Shown: positions 21,146-31,345 of the stretch, one piece after another
Layout of the letters: each line of letters starts with the position of its first letter
Position numbering within the stretch: the stretch's first letter is position 1
Source of the DNA: Blasia pusilla
Taxonomy: Eukaryota > Marchantiophyta > Marchantiopsida > Blasiales
Length of the DNA stretch: 64,000 nt
Direction of reading: 5' to 3'
Assembly (NCBI GenBank): GCA_050084515.1
Contig: CM114274.1
Location: 33,480,001 to 33,544,000 of the forward strand
Program-made: the position numbers and the translations under genes
The notes under the pieces: model-generated
Database searches by the model: none
Seen by the model: only the letters and a program-made list of their open reading frames with translations
Told to the model about the DNA's origin: nothing

Positions 21146-22450
21146 ATGGTATTAGCATCTGTGGCTAGTTTTAGTGGAGTAGTCACTTGGCCAGGAGACT
21201 TTTTGGAGGGTAACCTTTCTGCTATGAATTCTCCTATGCATGAGGAGGTAGAGGAGGTCCCTAGTTTTGCAGCAGTGGTATCCTCATCGTTGGATGTGCC
21301 ACTTTGGAGTTCAGGCGGTGCACTACGGCGGGAAGCTGATCGCCTAGTGCAGGAGGCTTGGTGTGAGGCTATTATACCTCACGAGGAAGAGGAGGCTCCG
21401 CGGCGGACTCCTACTTCTGGTCTAGTTGGATTATACCCTTTGGATACTACACCCATCGTATGGCAGTATCCGCCGGAGGGCATTTGTGCGTTAGATCTCT
21501 TTGGTGGGATTAGCACTGGTTTGGGTGTAGTGTTGCAGGCCGGTATTCCTATGCGGAGATATGTGTATGTGGAGCGAGATGAGACGGCCTAGAGAGTCTC
21601 ATCCCGACATATTGGTCAGTTGTTGCCGCCATCAGCTATTTGTGGGTACCAGCATGCTTTGCTGTCACACATTGCATTTTTGGGGGCGCAGGACCTTGAG
21701 AGGGTTGGTCGTGTGGATTTGGTGATTGCTGGATGGCCATGTCAAGGTCATACACGTGCTAGTCGTGGTGAGGGATTACACGACCCTAGGTCTCGATTGT
21801 TTTGGGAGATGTTGGGTGTGTTACGACATCTTCAGGTCCATCAGGCACGTGCTTCAGCTTACATTCTGGAGAATGCTCCATTGTTGGGTGACACTCGAAC
21901 CCAGATGATGGCGAGTGTTCATGAGGTGCGGTCTTGGATTGGACCAGCGGTGTTGTTGGATGCAACGCGAGTTGGCTCGCGTGCACATCGTCCATGCTTG
22001 TGGTGGACAAACTTATTGCATAGGGAGGTTCTACGTCGTGCATATGATGCAGTGCAGCAGGACCCTTGCCTTACAGTGGATAGTATCTTGGATACTGGGC
22101 GACTTTCTTAGGTGGTGAGGGTTATTGATCGGTCATCCATGGTAGTGGTGAACCATGTGGGGCAACCTAGGATGGCACTACCCACATTTGTGAGTTTTCC
22201 CTCGTCACATGCCTACAAGGAAGGTGGTCTTGGGCTTGTATGGGATTCTCATGTGCGAGAGTTGGTGGAGCCTACCGTTGATGAGAGAGAGCGTGCGATG
22301 GGATTTGCTACTAGTATGACAGCGGTTGCTTCCATTTCTGAGGCTTCACGACGTCATGTGTTGGGTTAGGCCATGGACCTAAATTTTTTGACTTGGATTT
22401 TGAGTCTTGGTATGGCCGAGCAGCTTCGGCTTCGCACTATGTCTGTGGGT
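21146..22450 (+). pseudogene. C5-cytosine DNA methyltransferase domain inside the Ty3/gypsy element
   Basis: The domain order follows canonical C5 methyltransferases, which transfer a methyl group from S-adenosylmethionine to cytosine C5. Motif I is ALDLFGGISTGLGVVL (about 21488), motif II YVERDE, and motif IV LVIAGWPCQGHTRASRGEG with catalytic Cys codon 21740-21742. Motif V is DPRSRLFWEML, VI ILENAP, VIII VGSRAHRPCLWWTN, IX ERERAMGFATSMTA and X RRHVLG. The RPRxxWTN-like and GF..T features are nearest DNMT3/bacterial types, and the motifs are not permuted as in plant DRM. The domain sits between protease and reverse transcriptase with no own promoter seen, so it would be part of Pol. Three TAG stops (about 21590, 22109, 22367) interrupt it, each where CAG would fit. 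The motif residues themselves are intact, so it was functional until recently. Confidence 0.9.
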
Positions 22451-22599
22451 CTTCCACCCCTTGTGATGAGCTCGATGGCTACCGGGACGGTAGAGGCATC
22501 GGGTGGGGGCGAGGAGAGTAGATTTTTGCATCCTTTGAGTAAATGGGATGTAATGGCTGGGCATGTGGAGTTGGTTGCTCATGTTGGTGGAGGAGTTAT

Positions 22600-24140
22600 T
22601 TGCTCAGATGATAGTGTAGCTAAGCGTGTACCATCTTGTGAGGGGATTGCATAGCTGCCAATGGCGTCGTCCTCTCCCTCTAGTGTTCCCGTGGAAGAGA
22701 CTTGGGAGCCATTACTTGGGCCCAAGCTTATGGGAGGTGAGAAACGACGCTTGACACAGTTCCTACGTGCTTATAAGAGTTGTTTTGCCTTTAGCATGAA
22801 GGAGTTGGGTGCTTTGGTTGGATCCGGTATACGGATTGATTTGGCTAGTAATACGCCAATCTTCCGTCGTCCCTACTGATATAGTGATATGGAGAGGGAC
22901 CTGATTCAGAGTAGGACATTGGATCTTTTGGAGGCTGGATTAGTGGAGTTGTCGCATGGAGAGTATGCATCAGCCACTATCATGCCTGCTAAAAAGGATG
23001 TGAATGGCAACTACACGGAGAAGCGGATGTGTGGAGATTACCGTCCTATCAATCGGCAAACCAAGGCCGATAGGTATGCCATGCCTACACCTGAGGAGAT
23101 CTTTGATGTGGTGGGATAGGCAAAGATTTTCAGTACTTTGGATCTTCGGGCACGATACCATCAGTTACTGATTTGAGAGAGTGACAAGGCCAAGACAGTA
23201 TTTTGGGGTGTCAACTCTCATGGCAAGGATTATTTGTATCAGTGGAAATTCTTACCCTTTGGATTGAAGAATGCACCTGCCGAGTTTCAGAGAGTGATGG
23301 ACAGGATCCAAGCAGGGTTGGATTTTGTTCGGTGTTACATTGATGATATCTTGGTGTTCAATAACACGGTGGAGGAGCATTAGATACATTTACAGATTGT
23401 GTTTGAGCGGTTGAAAGCTCATGGTGTACGTTTGCATCCAGGAAAGTGTAAGTTTTTCCATGAGGATGTTGAGTACTTGGATCATGTGATCTATCCATGT
23501 GGTTTGGGAGTTCAGCAAGCAAAGGTGGAGGCTATTGCACTTATTCCTTGTCCGATAGATGTGAGTAGAGTTTGGGCATTCATGGGATTGGCGAACTACT
23601 ATCGCAGGTATGTGAAGGGATTTAGTGCTATGGCAAAGCCTTTGAACCAATTGCTGAAATCATATCAAGAGTGGCACTGGGAAGATGATCAAGAGAGAGC
23701 TTTTGTGGAGCTCAAGGCCCAGTTGGTGGCCGCGCCTATCTTGAGGAGACCTATCAGAGGGCGCCCATTTCAATTTCACACTGATTGGAGTATGTTGGGA
23801 CTTGGAGCGGTGTTGACACAACATGATGATGAGCACATGGAGTTTGTGGTGGCCTATGCAAGTCGTTCGAATATTGCAGCGGAGTTGCGCTATAGTTCAT
23901 ATGAGGGAGAGTGCTTGGCAATAGTGTGGGGTATGACACACTTTAGGTGTTACTTGTTTGGCACACATTTTACCCTTGAGACTGATCACTAGCCGCTCAA
24001 GTGGTTGATGGAATCTGACAAGCTTAGAGGGAAGCTTGAACGGTGGGCTCTTATCTTAGAGGAGTATGACTTCCAAGAGGTATATAGACCTGGAGTTGCC
24101 AACCTTGATGCTGATGGGTTGAGTAGGAACCCATGTACTA
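22600..24140 (+). pseudogene. Reverse transcriptase and RNase H of the Ty3/gypsy element
   Basis: Reverse transcriptase motifs appear in order: EKRMCGDYRPINRQTKADRY, FSTLDLRARYHQLLI, FLPFGLKNAPAEFQRVMD and the catalytic YIDDILVF (about 23338-23361). Then come LGVQQAKVEAI and the connection FMGLANYYRRYVKGFS. RNase H follows with FHTDWSMLGLGAVLTQ, YSSYEGECLAIVWGM and TDH then PLKWL, ending DADGLSRNP. Together these copy element RNA into DNA. Stops at 22877 (TGA), 23117 (TAG), 23175 (TGA), 23382 (TAG) and 23990 (TAG) break the frame at positions where the family has Arg or Gln. All catalytic residues I can check are present. Confidence 0.92.
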
Positions 24141-25100
24141 GCCAAGAGGATGCAACTGGGGCTAGATGGCATGGCGAGGTTGATGAGGAGATGGTGTCAG
24201 GTTGGCATGCATTTGCCTTTTTATGTTGGTTAGGGGTGGACTCTAGTATGGATGACCACATGACATCTTACTCTAGGAAGAAGGTAGATGGCCAGCCTTC
24301 AGATCCTAAGGTTGGAGATGGTGGTACGGATCAGCGTGGTATTCACGATGATGCGTTGGTGTTGGAGTTCCTACGGACCAGTAGGGTGCCAGACATAGTG
24401 AGTCCCAAGGAGCGAGACTGTGTTCTTCAACATGTTAGGGGGTATCGATTGGAGGGAACACATATTCTCCCGGTGTGGGAGGATGGTAGAGTACGAGTGG
24501 TGCCGTATTTTGCTCACAGAGAGCGCATTGTGCGACATGCCCATGAGGAGTTGGGACATTTTGGGATAAAGCGTACGTATAGCTTACTCCTTGGCCACTA
24601 TTTGTGGCATGGCATGCATACTCAGGTGCAACAGTTGATGTCACATTGTATGGTTTGTGACCGGGTGAGGGCATCATTCAATGCCCCTACACCACAGTTA
24701 CACCCCTTACCTATTATGGGGCTGGGTTACCGTTGGAGTGTGGACTTTGCGGGACCGTTATCGTTGACTGTATGACATCATCGATATGTGTTGATGATGG
24801 TGGAGCCCTTCTCCAAGTGGATTGAGTTGGTGGCATTTCCTCACAAGGCAAGTGAGGGAACGGCGAATGCGTTTCTTGATAGAGTGCTTAGTCATTTTGG
24901 TGCACCAGCTGAGGTGCTGACCAACTACGGTACACAGTTTCAGGTCTTGTTTGACAAGGCGCTAATTGATCATCGGACCGCGTCTCGAGATCATCCACAG
25001 GCGGATGGTTTGGCTGAGCGTGTTGTTCAGACGGTGAAGAGGGCATTGCGCAAGTATGGCCTATAGAAGGGGCACCTTGGAGACGGGGATATTCAGTTGC
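24141..25100 (+). pseudogene. Integrase of the Ty3/gypsy element
   Basis: The N-terminal zinc-binding HHCC domain is visible as HAHEELGHFGIKRTY, then HCMVCDR (24535-24665). The catalytic core follows: WSVDFAGPL (first Asp), LTNYGTQF where the second catalytic Asp (usually TDxG) is Asn, and HPQADGLAERVVQTVKR with the Glu. The Asp-to-Asn change would abolish strand transfer. TGA at about 24773 and TAG at about 25064 also interrupt the frame. The enzyme would insert the cDNA into chromosomal DNA. Confidence 0.88.
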
Positions 25101-25768
25101 CATGGTTGGCCATGGGGTATAGGTTCAATTGCCAAGCATCCTTGGCTTCCTTCTCACCTTGTTTTTTGTTATACGGCCGAGATCCAGACTTGCCAATAGC
25201 AATTCGCCGGGAGTCTAGTGAGGTGGTGAACCTTGGTGACCGAGAGATGTGGATTAGAGTGTATTCTCAACGGGCAGAGCTCTTTCGGAGAGTTATGCCA
25301 ATAGCCTTTGAGAATCTTGCCATTGCTCAACACAGGGATACGTTGCGGTATGCAACCATTCGGGGTGGAGGTTATCAACCATTGATTTGTAGGTTCCATG
25401 TGGGGGACTATGTCTATTTGCAGTAGATTGCACTGACAACGTTGGATGTGACGGCAGGCCGCACTATTTTACGAGTGCGAGAGGTGTTAGCTTCTGGAGT
25501 TCTCATGTTGGAGGGTCGTGATGGAGTTGTTTGGAAGGACCATGTGCGTAATTGTGCGCCATGTCATCTTCCAAATGTGGATGGTACTGTTGACCCAAGC
25601 TTAGCCATGATACGTGCCTGCTTGAGGTGCATGTTGTGTGGATATGCCGGTAACGTAGCCCGTATGTTGGTCTGTGATCGGTGTTCTAGGGGTTGGCACA
25701 TGATGTGTTTGACTCCAAGTATGGATGTTGTTCCTATTAGAAGGTGGGTTTGTCCTCGATGTACTTAA
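25101..25768 (+). pseudogene. Integrase C-terminal region with terminal PHD finger
   Basis: After the core, FSPCFLLYGRDPDLP and FHVGDYVYLQ mark the usual gypsy integrase tail (GPF/Y-like region). A TAG at 25424 separates the last 108 codons. These carry GVVWKDHVRNCAPCHLPN and then a PHD-type zinc finger: CMLC, VCDRC, GWHMMC, CPRC (C4HC3 order, about 25627-25765), ending at TAA. PHD fingers commonly read histone H3 tails. Here it occupies the position where chromoviruses have a chromodomain, so a role in choosing insertion sites is inferred. Confidence 0.85.
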
Positions 25769-26037
25769 GAGGGGTAGATGACTTGATCTTTGCATGATAT
25801 GGATTACAGATGTGCGACTAACGATGGGGCAACCTAGCACCCGGCCTTCGCATTTGTGCACCCACGAAGGTGTATAGCATGTAGTAGATGTATAGGGCTA
25901 CCTTGGAGTTAGAGGGACCTAACTGCTAGTTAGGGGGGCGAGTTGTGGTACACTTATATTTGTGTATGCTCTTGTCTATGTTATGTATGTATGTATGTGA
26001 GTATGGTATGCCAGCGATGTATGTTGTATGAAGATGT
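25769..26037 (+). other. 3' end of the Ty3/gypsy element
   Basis: About 270 bp separate the last codon from the Helitron junction. It holds a purine tract AGGGGGGCGAG at 25932 followed by TTGTGGTACACTT, which would fit a polypurine tract and LTR start. Only about 95 bp remain after it, including a (TATG)n run at 25980-26000. I could not match it to the element's left end. Confidence 0.5.
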
Positions 26038-26780
26038 GGATTTGCACGACAGATATTATGTCGACAAACTAGAGGTAATTGATAGAGGTCACCTAAGAGA
26101 ATAATAAGTTTCGTCGAAAAAGGATTGAAGTCTAAAAATGGACATACCTGATGTAGCCTCATAGCAATGATTTGTAGCAAACGAGGCATTAGCATTGAGC
26201 ACTCATCTATTATCTCTTAGTCGACTATACTAATCACTAGTTGTGTATATTGTAGGCAGAGCTGGAATGGAAAAAGCAGAGTGAATTGTTGTAGCTTGGT
26301 GATGGAACCTGACAACAACAATGCCACTTGTTGCAGACAGCATTGTCGATACAGAATTGGCAGCCCAGTGCTTTTGCATGAAGTGGAAAAAAAAATTGCC
26401 ACATGTAGGGGGACTAGTGACCATTAGCAAACTAGCGAAAGCTGCTTCATAGTGTCATAGAGGGCCAATTGTTCACAATTCAAGATATCGAATGGTAATA
26501 GCCAATCACAAGTGGGCTCAATACTATCAACTGGGCCATTTGTGTCCGGTTGTCTACTACAAACTGTAGTAGGATCTATGTCAAAAACCAAATATGGTCT
26601 AATAACGTCCATTACTTTGATCACTATTTCACTTGTGTGCACTTCACTCCACAAATTAGATACAGCGTGTTTCTTAATCTCTTCTACAATAGACGATCGA
26701 TCACATAAGATCTTCCGATAGATATATTCGTGTAGGTATGTCGAGTAAGGGGAATCAACAGAATGCAATTTTTTAAGCAT
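26038..26780 (-). pseudogene. Helitron-1 helicase, N-terminal helicase part
   Basis: Reading from 26780 downward: HAVSNLWSEVHTSEIVIKVM, LNCEQLALYDTMKQLSL, a degenerate Walker A (SPPTCGNFFFHFMQKHW, against GPPGCGKTYFTTFM in the second Helitron), HHQATTIHSAFSIPA, then SMLMPRLLQIIAMRLHQV and KLIILLGDLYQLPLVC (PIF1 motifs II and III). The fragment lacks the Rep nuclease domain, and nothing recognisable precedes 26780, so its 5' end is lost. The 3' continuation is at 4226-3450. Confidence 0.85.
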
Positions 26781-29200
26781 GGAACAGAACAGTGAAGTAT
26801 TTCACAGATAGTAGAAACTATAAGCGATGAACAACTCCTTGCTATAAGTTATTCAATAGTTGCATATGGAAACATTACAACTACACAACTACCTCTGCTT
26901 AGTATTAGATATCAGCAATACAGAGAAGTCAATCTCAGAGAGTAAAGCAGGATCGGTATATTTGGACAAGTACCTAAATTCATATGCATACTTGAAGGAA
27001 TGTTTTTTCTAACTACACAGAAGCAAGATACATCAATGAATGTCAAAATCTATGAGGCACATCACTTTTATATTTTCAATACATCCAAGAATACTGATTT
27101 TTACCATTACACCAGTGAAATGAACTGGTGTGTGCAACATGCTTGCCACAAGCGGTAGCCACAGATCACACCACGTAAAATAAACTTCACAATTATACAG
27201 GAATTCTTCTCAAACTATTATCGTTACAAGAAATGCCCCTACATAGCTTGTAGTACCAGTTTAGTATCATGGAGCATCTTGGTTTTGTGCATATAAGATC
27301 AGTATTACAAGTCCAACAATTTTGTTATGATACATTTGTCAAAAAGCATTTAAAAACAAGAAATTGCACCATAAAAAAATGCTCCTACACAAGTCATTTT
27401 TGGGATTCGAAATGGTGAGCTAGGCCAACCTGATGAATGAACCAAGCCTTAACGCAAGCCATCATGTGTTGTTTAATACACACTCCAGAAAAACCTATAG
27501 AGCCCCCCATTGCTGAGCTACTTAATATTTTAATGAGGTGTTGGACCATAGCCAAAGCCCCTTGTAGTCTACCTGTACTTCGATTCACCACCCAACGTAT
27601 ATAGGAAGTCCTATCAAGCCCTAATCCTCACGGCCACAACTCGCATCAACACCCACGAGACCTCTATTGCACCAGATGTCGATTGTTACCCTATTGTGTG
27701 ATCTCAAATGTGTACACATTGCGCACGGTTGTCCCACAACAAGTTGTACTTGGTAGGCACCGTTTGCTTATCCTTAAGGCCACTGACCTTGTCTTGTGCA
27801 TGCATGCCTTACATATTTGGGGGACAAGCACACAAACTTACCTAGGGCAAAGGCAATGGTGGCAGTTGTTTACCAAGAGTTTTTGTCGGGAGTTCATGGT
27901 GCGGGGCTCATAAGGTACATAAGTACAACAAAAAATTGCACATTGGAGCTGAACCTTACTCTACCTACTAAGTGCACAATGCGCTTAACAATGTGAGAAT
28001 ATGATGTTGTTGCAATGTGAGCAAACAAAATGGACAATCGGCTCTTACCTTAGCACAAATCTGGCGCCGTAGTAGGAGAAGGAGCGGATTGCACTATACT
28101 AAGCTCTGCTCAATAGAGATAGAAAAGAAAACAAGGCTAAGCCGAATTGTGCAAAGTTACTACAACTCAAGAATATACCAAGTGTGCCAACACTACATGT
28201 TAACCCAACCGGGACAGTGCTCCTACGGATTTGGACACCCTCAGGGGGTAACGGTTTTTAATTGCTTACGCACACACCTACTGCATCTTTTGACTGGTTT
28301 TGACTGCAAAATGTTGTCGCTGCCAACATCCATAAAGAATACCTATTCGCCTTGCTGTCGTTCATTTCATTTCATCCCCATATGGCACAATTTCACTCCC
28401 CAATGAAAGTGTTCTATTCACTCTTAGACACATGGCCCAATCTGTACATGTAGTCAGTGGTGAGACAACCGAGAAATGCAATACAATTAGCGAGCACTTT
28501 GGTTCTCCAACACAAATAGGCTGCTAGAAAATGAAGGTAGGTGCGCCTCTAGCTACTCAGAACAAAAAGAATTTGGTAACCACGTCATGCTTTTCAAAGG
28601 CACCAACGTAGAAGGTGTCGGTTACATTCTACATTCCCCTCCATCGGATAGTCTGACGTATTTTCCAGAAGTAGAACCTGGAGGCATAAATGAGTTATCT
28701 CTGCTCTTATGACCTTTTTTTTCACACGAGAGTGTCTCACGATCCTGAATGATGAAGCTAAAAAAAGAAGTCGCCGCCAAAGGTAATCGAGAATCTGGAG
28801 GGCTGAGATACAACTCATCAACCGACTTGTGGTCATTAACCCTTGTGCACAAACGACAACAGAGGCAAAAATAGTGACTCTATCCGCGATGAAATTATTG
28901 CAGATCTCTAAGTCCGGCAAAGATATAGGTTGCATTGTGCGGCAACCTCGCTCCTACGTATACAACATTCTGATGTGGACACCTTGCTCTTGCAATCTAA
29001 ATCCGCAATTTACGTGACAGTAGTAGGGGCTGGAATAATATCCTATTCCCCAAAATATTTTTTTCATCCCGTATAAGTTTAAAAAATCTGTAATAGTAAG
29101 GTTCATGTGCGATGCACCATCATTAATAAGAAGATTTTTATTTCATTGAAGTATTTTTTTATATACCACATTCAGTGTGAAGTATTTTTTTCATTTGAAA
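26781..29200. other. No recognised gene
   Basis: Unique AT-moderate sequence. Open frames of 60-130 codons occur (28017-28406 plus; 28594-28935 and 28622-28852 minus). None contains a motif I know. The 28622-28852 frame (VDELYLSPPDSRLPLAATSF) has plausible composition and may be a decayed transposon or exon, but I cannot support it further. Confidence 0.35.
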
Positions 29201-29513
29201 GGGCATCACTTCCTTTTTTGATGTTAGTTGCATTTATTTGTCACACTTAATTAATGACCATGAGAAGATATTGATGGTCATGGCAAAAGCAAAACGAATA
29301 AGAACCTCAAATCTTCATGAATCAAAAAGTAAACTTGAGTATGATGCAATCAATGGGATATGTGGAATAAACACTTGATGTGCAATGTCTCTACCTAAGA
29401 TGATTCTGGCATCAATGACAGTTGCATGAAGCATGAATCCTCAAATCACGTCTATGGCCAAGGCCATAGCCACTACTAAGGACTTGTGATATAGCTTTAT
29501 TGACTTTATTTAA

Positions 29514-29880
29514 GTGTGCTTATTTTATTGGAAGGAAGCCATGGCTTTTGTGAAATTCCCAAATTTTTATAAGCTATTAATTTCCGTGAATGCTCCGATC
29601 ACGAGAGAATTGTATCAAGATAAGAAGAGTTGTGTTGATATATGCTATTACATCAGTCAGGTTCTTCTCGGAAGGACCCTTAGTAGAGTGCAGAAGTCTC
29701 CTTTTTTAGAATCATGATTGATGAATCAACTGAAATTTCTTTAGTAGGGCATTTTGTTGTATTTGTGACCTATTTAGAAGAAGGCCAAGTTGAAAGTTCA
29801 TTTTTAGGGTTGACAGCATGTCCAGAGAAATGTTCAAATGTGAATTCAATTGGCTTGTCCCTTTGGACCATTTAAGTATC
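29514..29880 (+). pseudogene. hAT-like transposase fragment (DUF4371 type)
   Basis: ITRELYQDKKSCVDICYYIS, then SPF, a frame step near 29705, and IMIDESTEISLVGHFVVFV followed by GQVESSFLGLTA match the pattern of DUF4371/hAT-like transposases, where MIDESTD contains a catalytic-region Asp. The first frame ends at 29717. The second continues to about 29830 before decaying. No terminal inverted repeats or 8-bp duplication were located. It is an isolated remnant. Confidence 0.7.
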
Positions 29881-30074
29881 TTAAAACCATGATAGATGGT
29901 GGTCAACGTGATGGTAAGCATGTATTTAAGAATTCTATCGGATAGACATATGTCACATCTTAGTAGCCGATATGTAGAGATCTATTGTGTTGACGACATA
30001 GAGAGCCAACGGACTGTCTTGAGTGTAACTTCGTCTAGAGGTCTCGTATGAGGTTGAGGATAGGTCCGTTGTGT

Positions 30075-30261
30075 CAAGAAAGTTGTTTGTGATGACTTTC
30101 TTGTTGGGGTCTTTCACAGCCAGGTGACTTGTTGAGAAGGTCACCCGCCCTTGGTAACTTGAGCGCGCAGGTTACCAAGAGGGTTGCTATTTTTAGGGGA
30201 AGAGCCTTTTGGCTCTTCCCACACTTATACATAGGAGAGAGATGGCTTTCCCAAGCCATCT
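30075..30261. other. Cluster of five consecutive perfect stem-loops
   Basis: Within 187 bp lie CAAGAAAGT/ACTTTCTTG (30075-30103), GGTGAC/GTCACC (30123-30145), CTTGGTAAC/GTTACCAAG (30150-30179), GGGAAGAGCC/GGCTCTTCCC (30197-30220) and AGATGGCTT/AAGCCATCT (30240-30261). Loops are 4-12 bases. The stems are side by side and do not overlap. No ORF spans them. Possible readings are a structured RNA or a decayed mobile element leader; nothing in the flanks decides. Confidence 0.75.
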
Positions 30262-31084
30262 TTCTCATGTTGGGCCATTGGAGCACCTATCTTGTTCGTG
30301 TGTGAGATAGGACCATGGTGCTAGCGTCCAGATTCCTTGATAGCGTAGGGTGGATAAGGCTCGATAGGCTGATGGATGGACTTTTTTGTTTCCATGCAAC
30401 CTTGATCACCACATCTATTCACTCGGTAGTGACGAGGTTTTTATAGTTAACAAACTTCTACCATAATTAGTCATAACTAGTTTCAGATCTGAGACTGATT
30501 ATAGTCTTTGTGCCCATATTTATCTGCAAAGAAACACTACTTTTTAGTAACATGCAACTAAAACTAGCACAAATCCTAATGTAATACTACATTTAGTAAA
30601 AACAAACTAAGAGAGATTTGTGCCATTTATACCATATCTACGTGTCATTATGAATTATCAAATAAGCATTTTCCATGTGTCAACCTACAAACGAATACAA
30701 GTAAGCTCGTATTAAATTCCACGTTAGACTAACTTAAATAATAACTAGGCTAGCATCTAGTTACAAAATGACAACTTAGCAAAGATTGATCTTCCATGTC
30801 ATGCTGACAACATGGCACTTTGTAACTAGGAATCCTTTGCAACTAGTCCTTTGATACTACAAATGAGCTAGTTGTATCTTGATGGAAGGCATCCCGCTGA
30901 ACTAGATCTAGTTGTAACTTATGGTGGCTACTAGCCTAAGGGCAATTCCTTCTTGTGGAGGAAAATTTGTAATATCACGAAGTGCATAATTCTCCATCCT
31001 ACCAATGATTTCGTAGACATATATGATAGATTAATCTCCTCAACACATAAAGAGAAACTTTTGAGATCATAAAAAATAATGCGT

Positions 31085-31345
<261 letters not shown>

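Larger units (their letters stand above)
4227..26037 (+). mobile_element. Ty3/gypsy retrotransposon with C5-DNA methyltransferase and PHD finger (split by MULE-1)
   Basis: Domain order on the plus strand is gag with zinc knuckle, aspartic protease, C5-cytosine methyltransferase, reverse transcriptase, RNase H, integrase, PHD finger. Reverse transcriptase before integrase defines Ty3/gypsy order. The element interrupts a Helitron helicase gene, and the host sequence resumes at GGA on both sides (4224-4226 and 26038-26040), possibly the remnant of a longer target duplication. Without MULE-1 it is about 9.35 kb. I could not find matching long terminal repeats at the two ends, nor a clear tRNA primer site. 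A purine run AGGGGGGCGAG at 25932-25942 could be the polypurine tract. Its coding region carries roughly twenty in-frame stops, so this copy is dead. Confidence 0.85.

Noticed and set aside
22661-25768. Alternative genetic code (TAG = Gln, as in some green algae) to explain open Pol frames
   Set aside because: TGA also interrupts at expected Arg codons, MULE-1 has TAG where MULE-2 has CAA, and the host gene needs no recoding. C-to-T decay explains both stop types.
29033-29300. Possible promoter or gene start upstream of the hAT fragment
   Set aside because: The sequence is AT-rich with no coding continuity to the transposase-like frame and no conserved element.
30360-30410. Possible fourth MITE end (GGATGGACTTTTTTGTTTCC followed by ATGCAACC)
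   Set aside because: Only the last few bases fit the terminal sequence. No second end or interior similarity is present.
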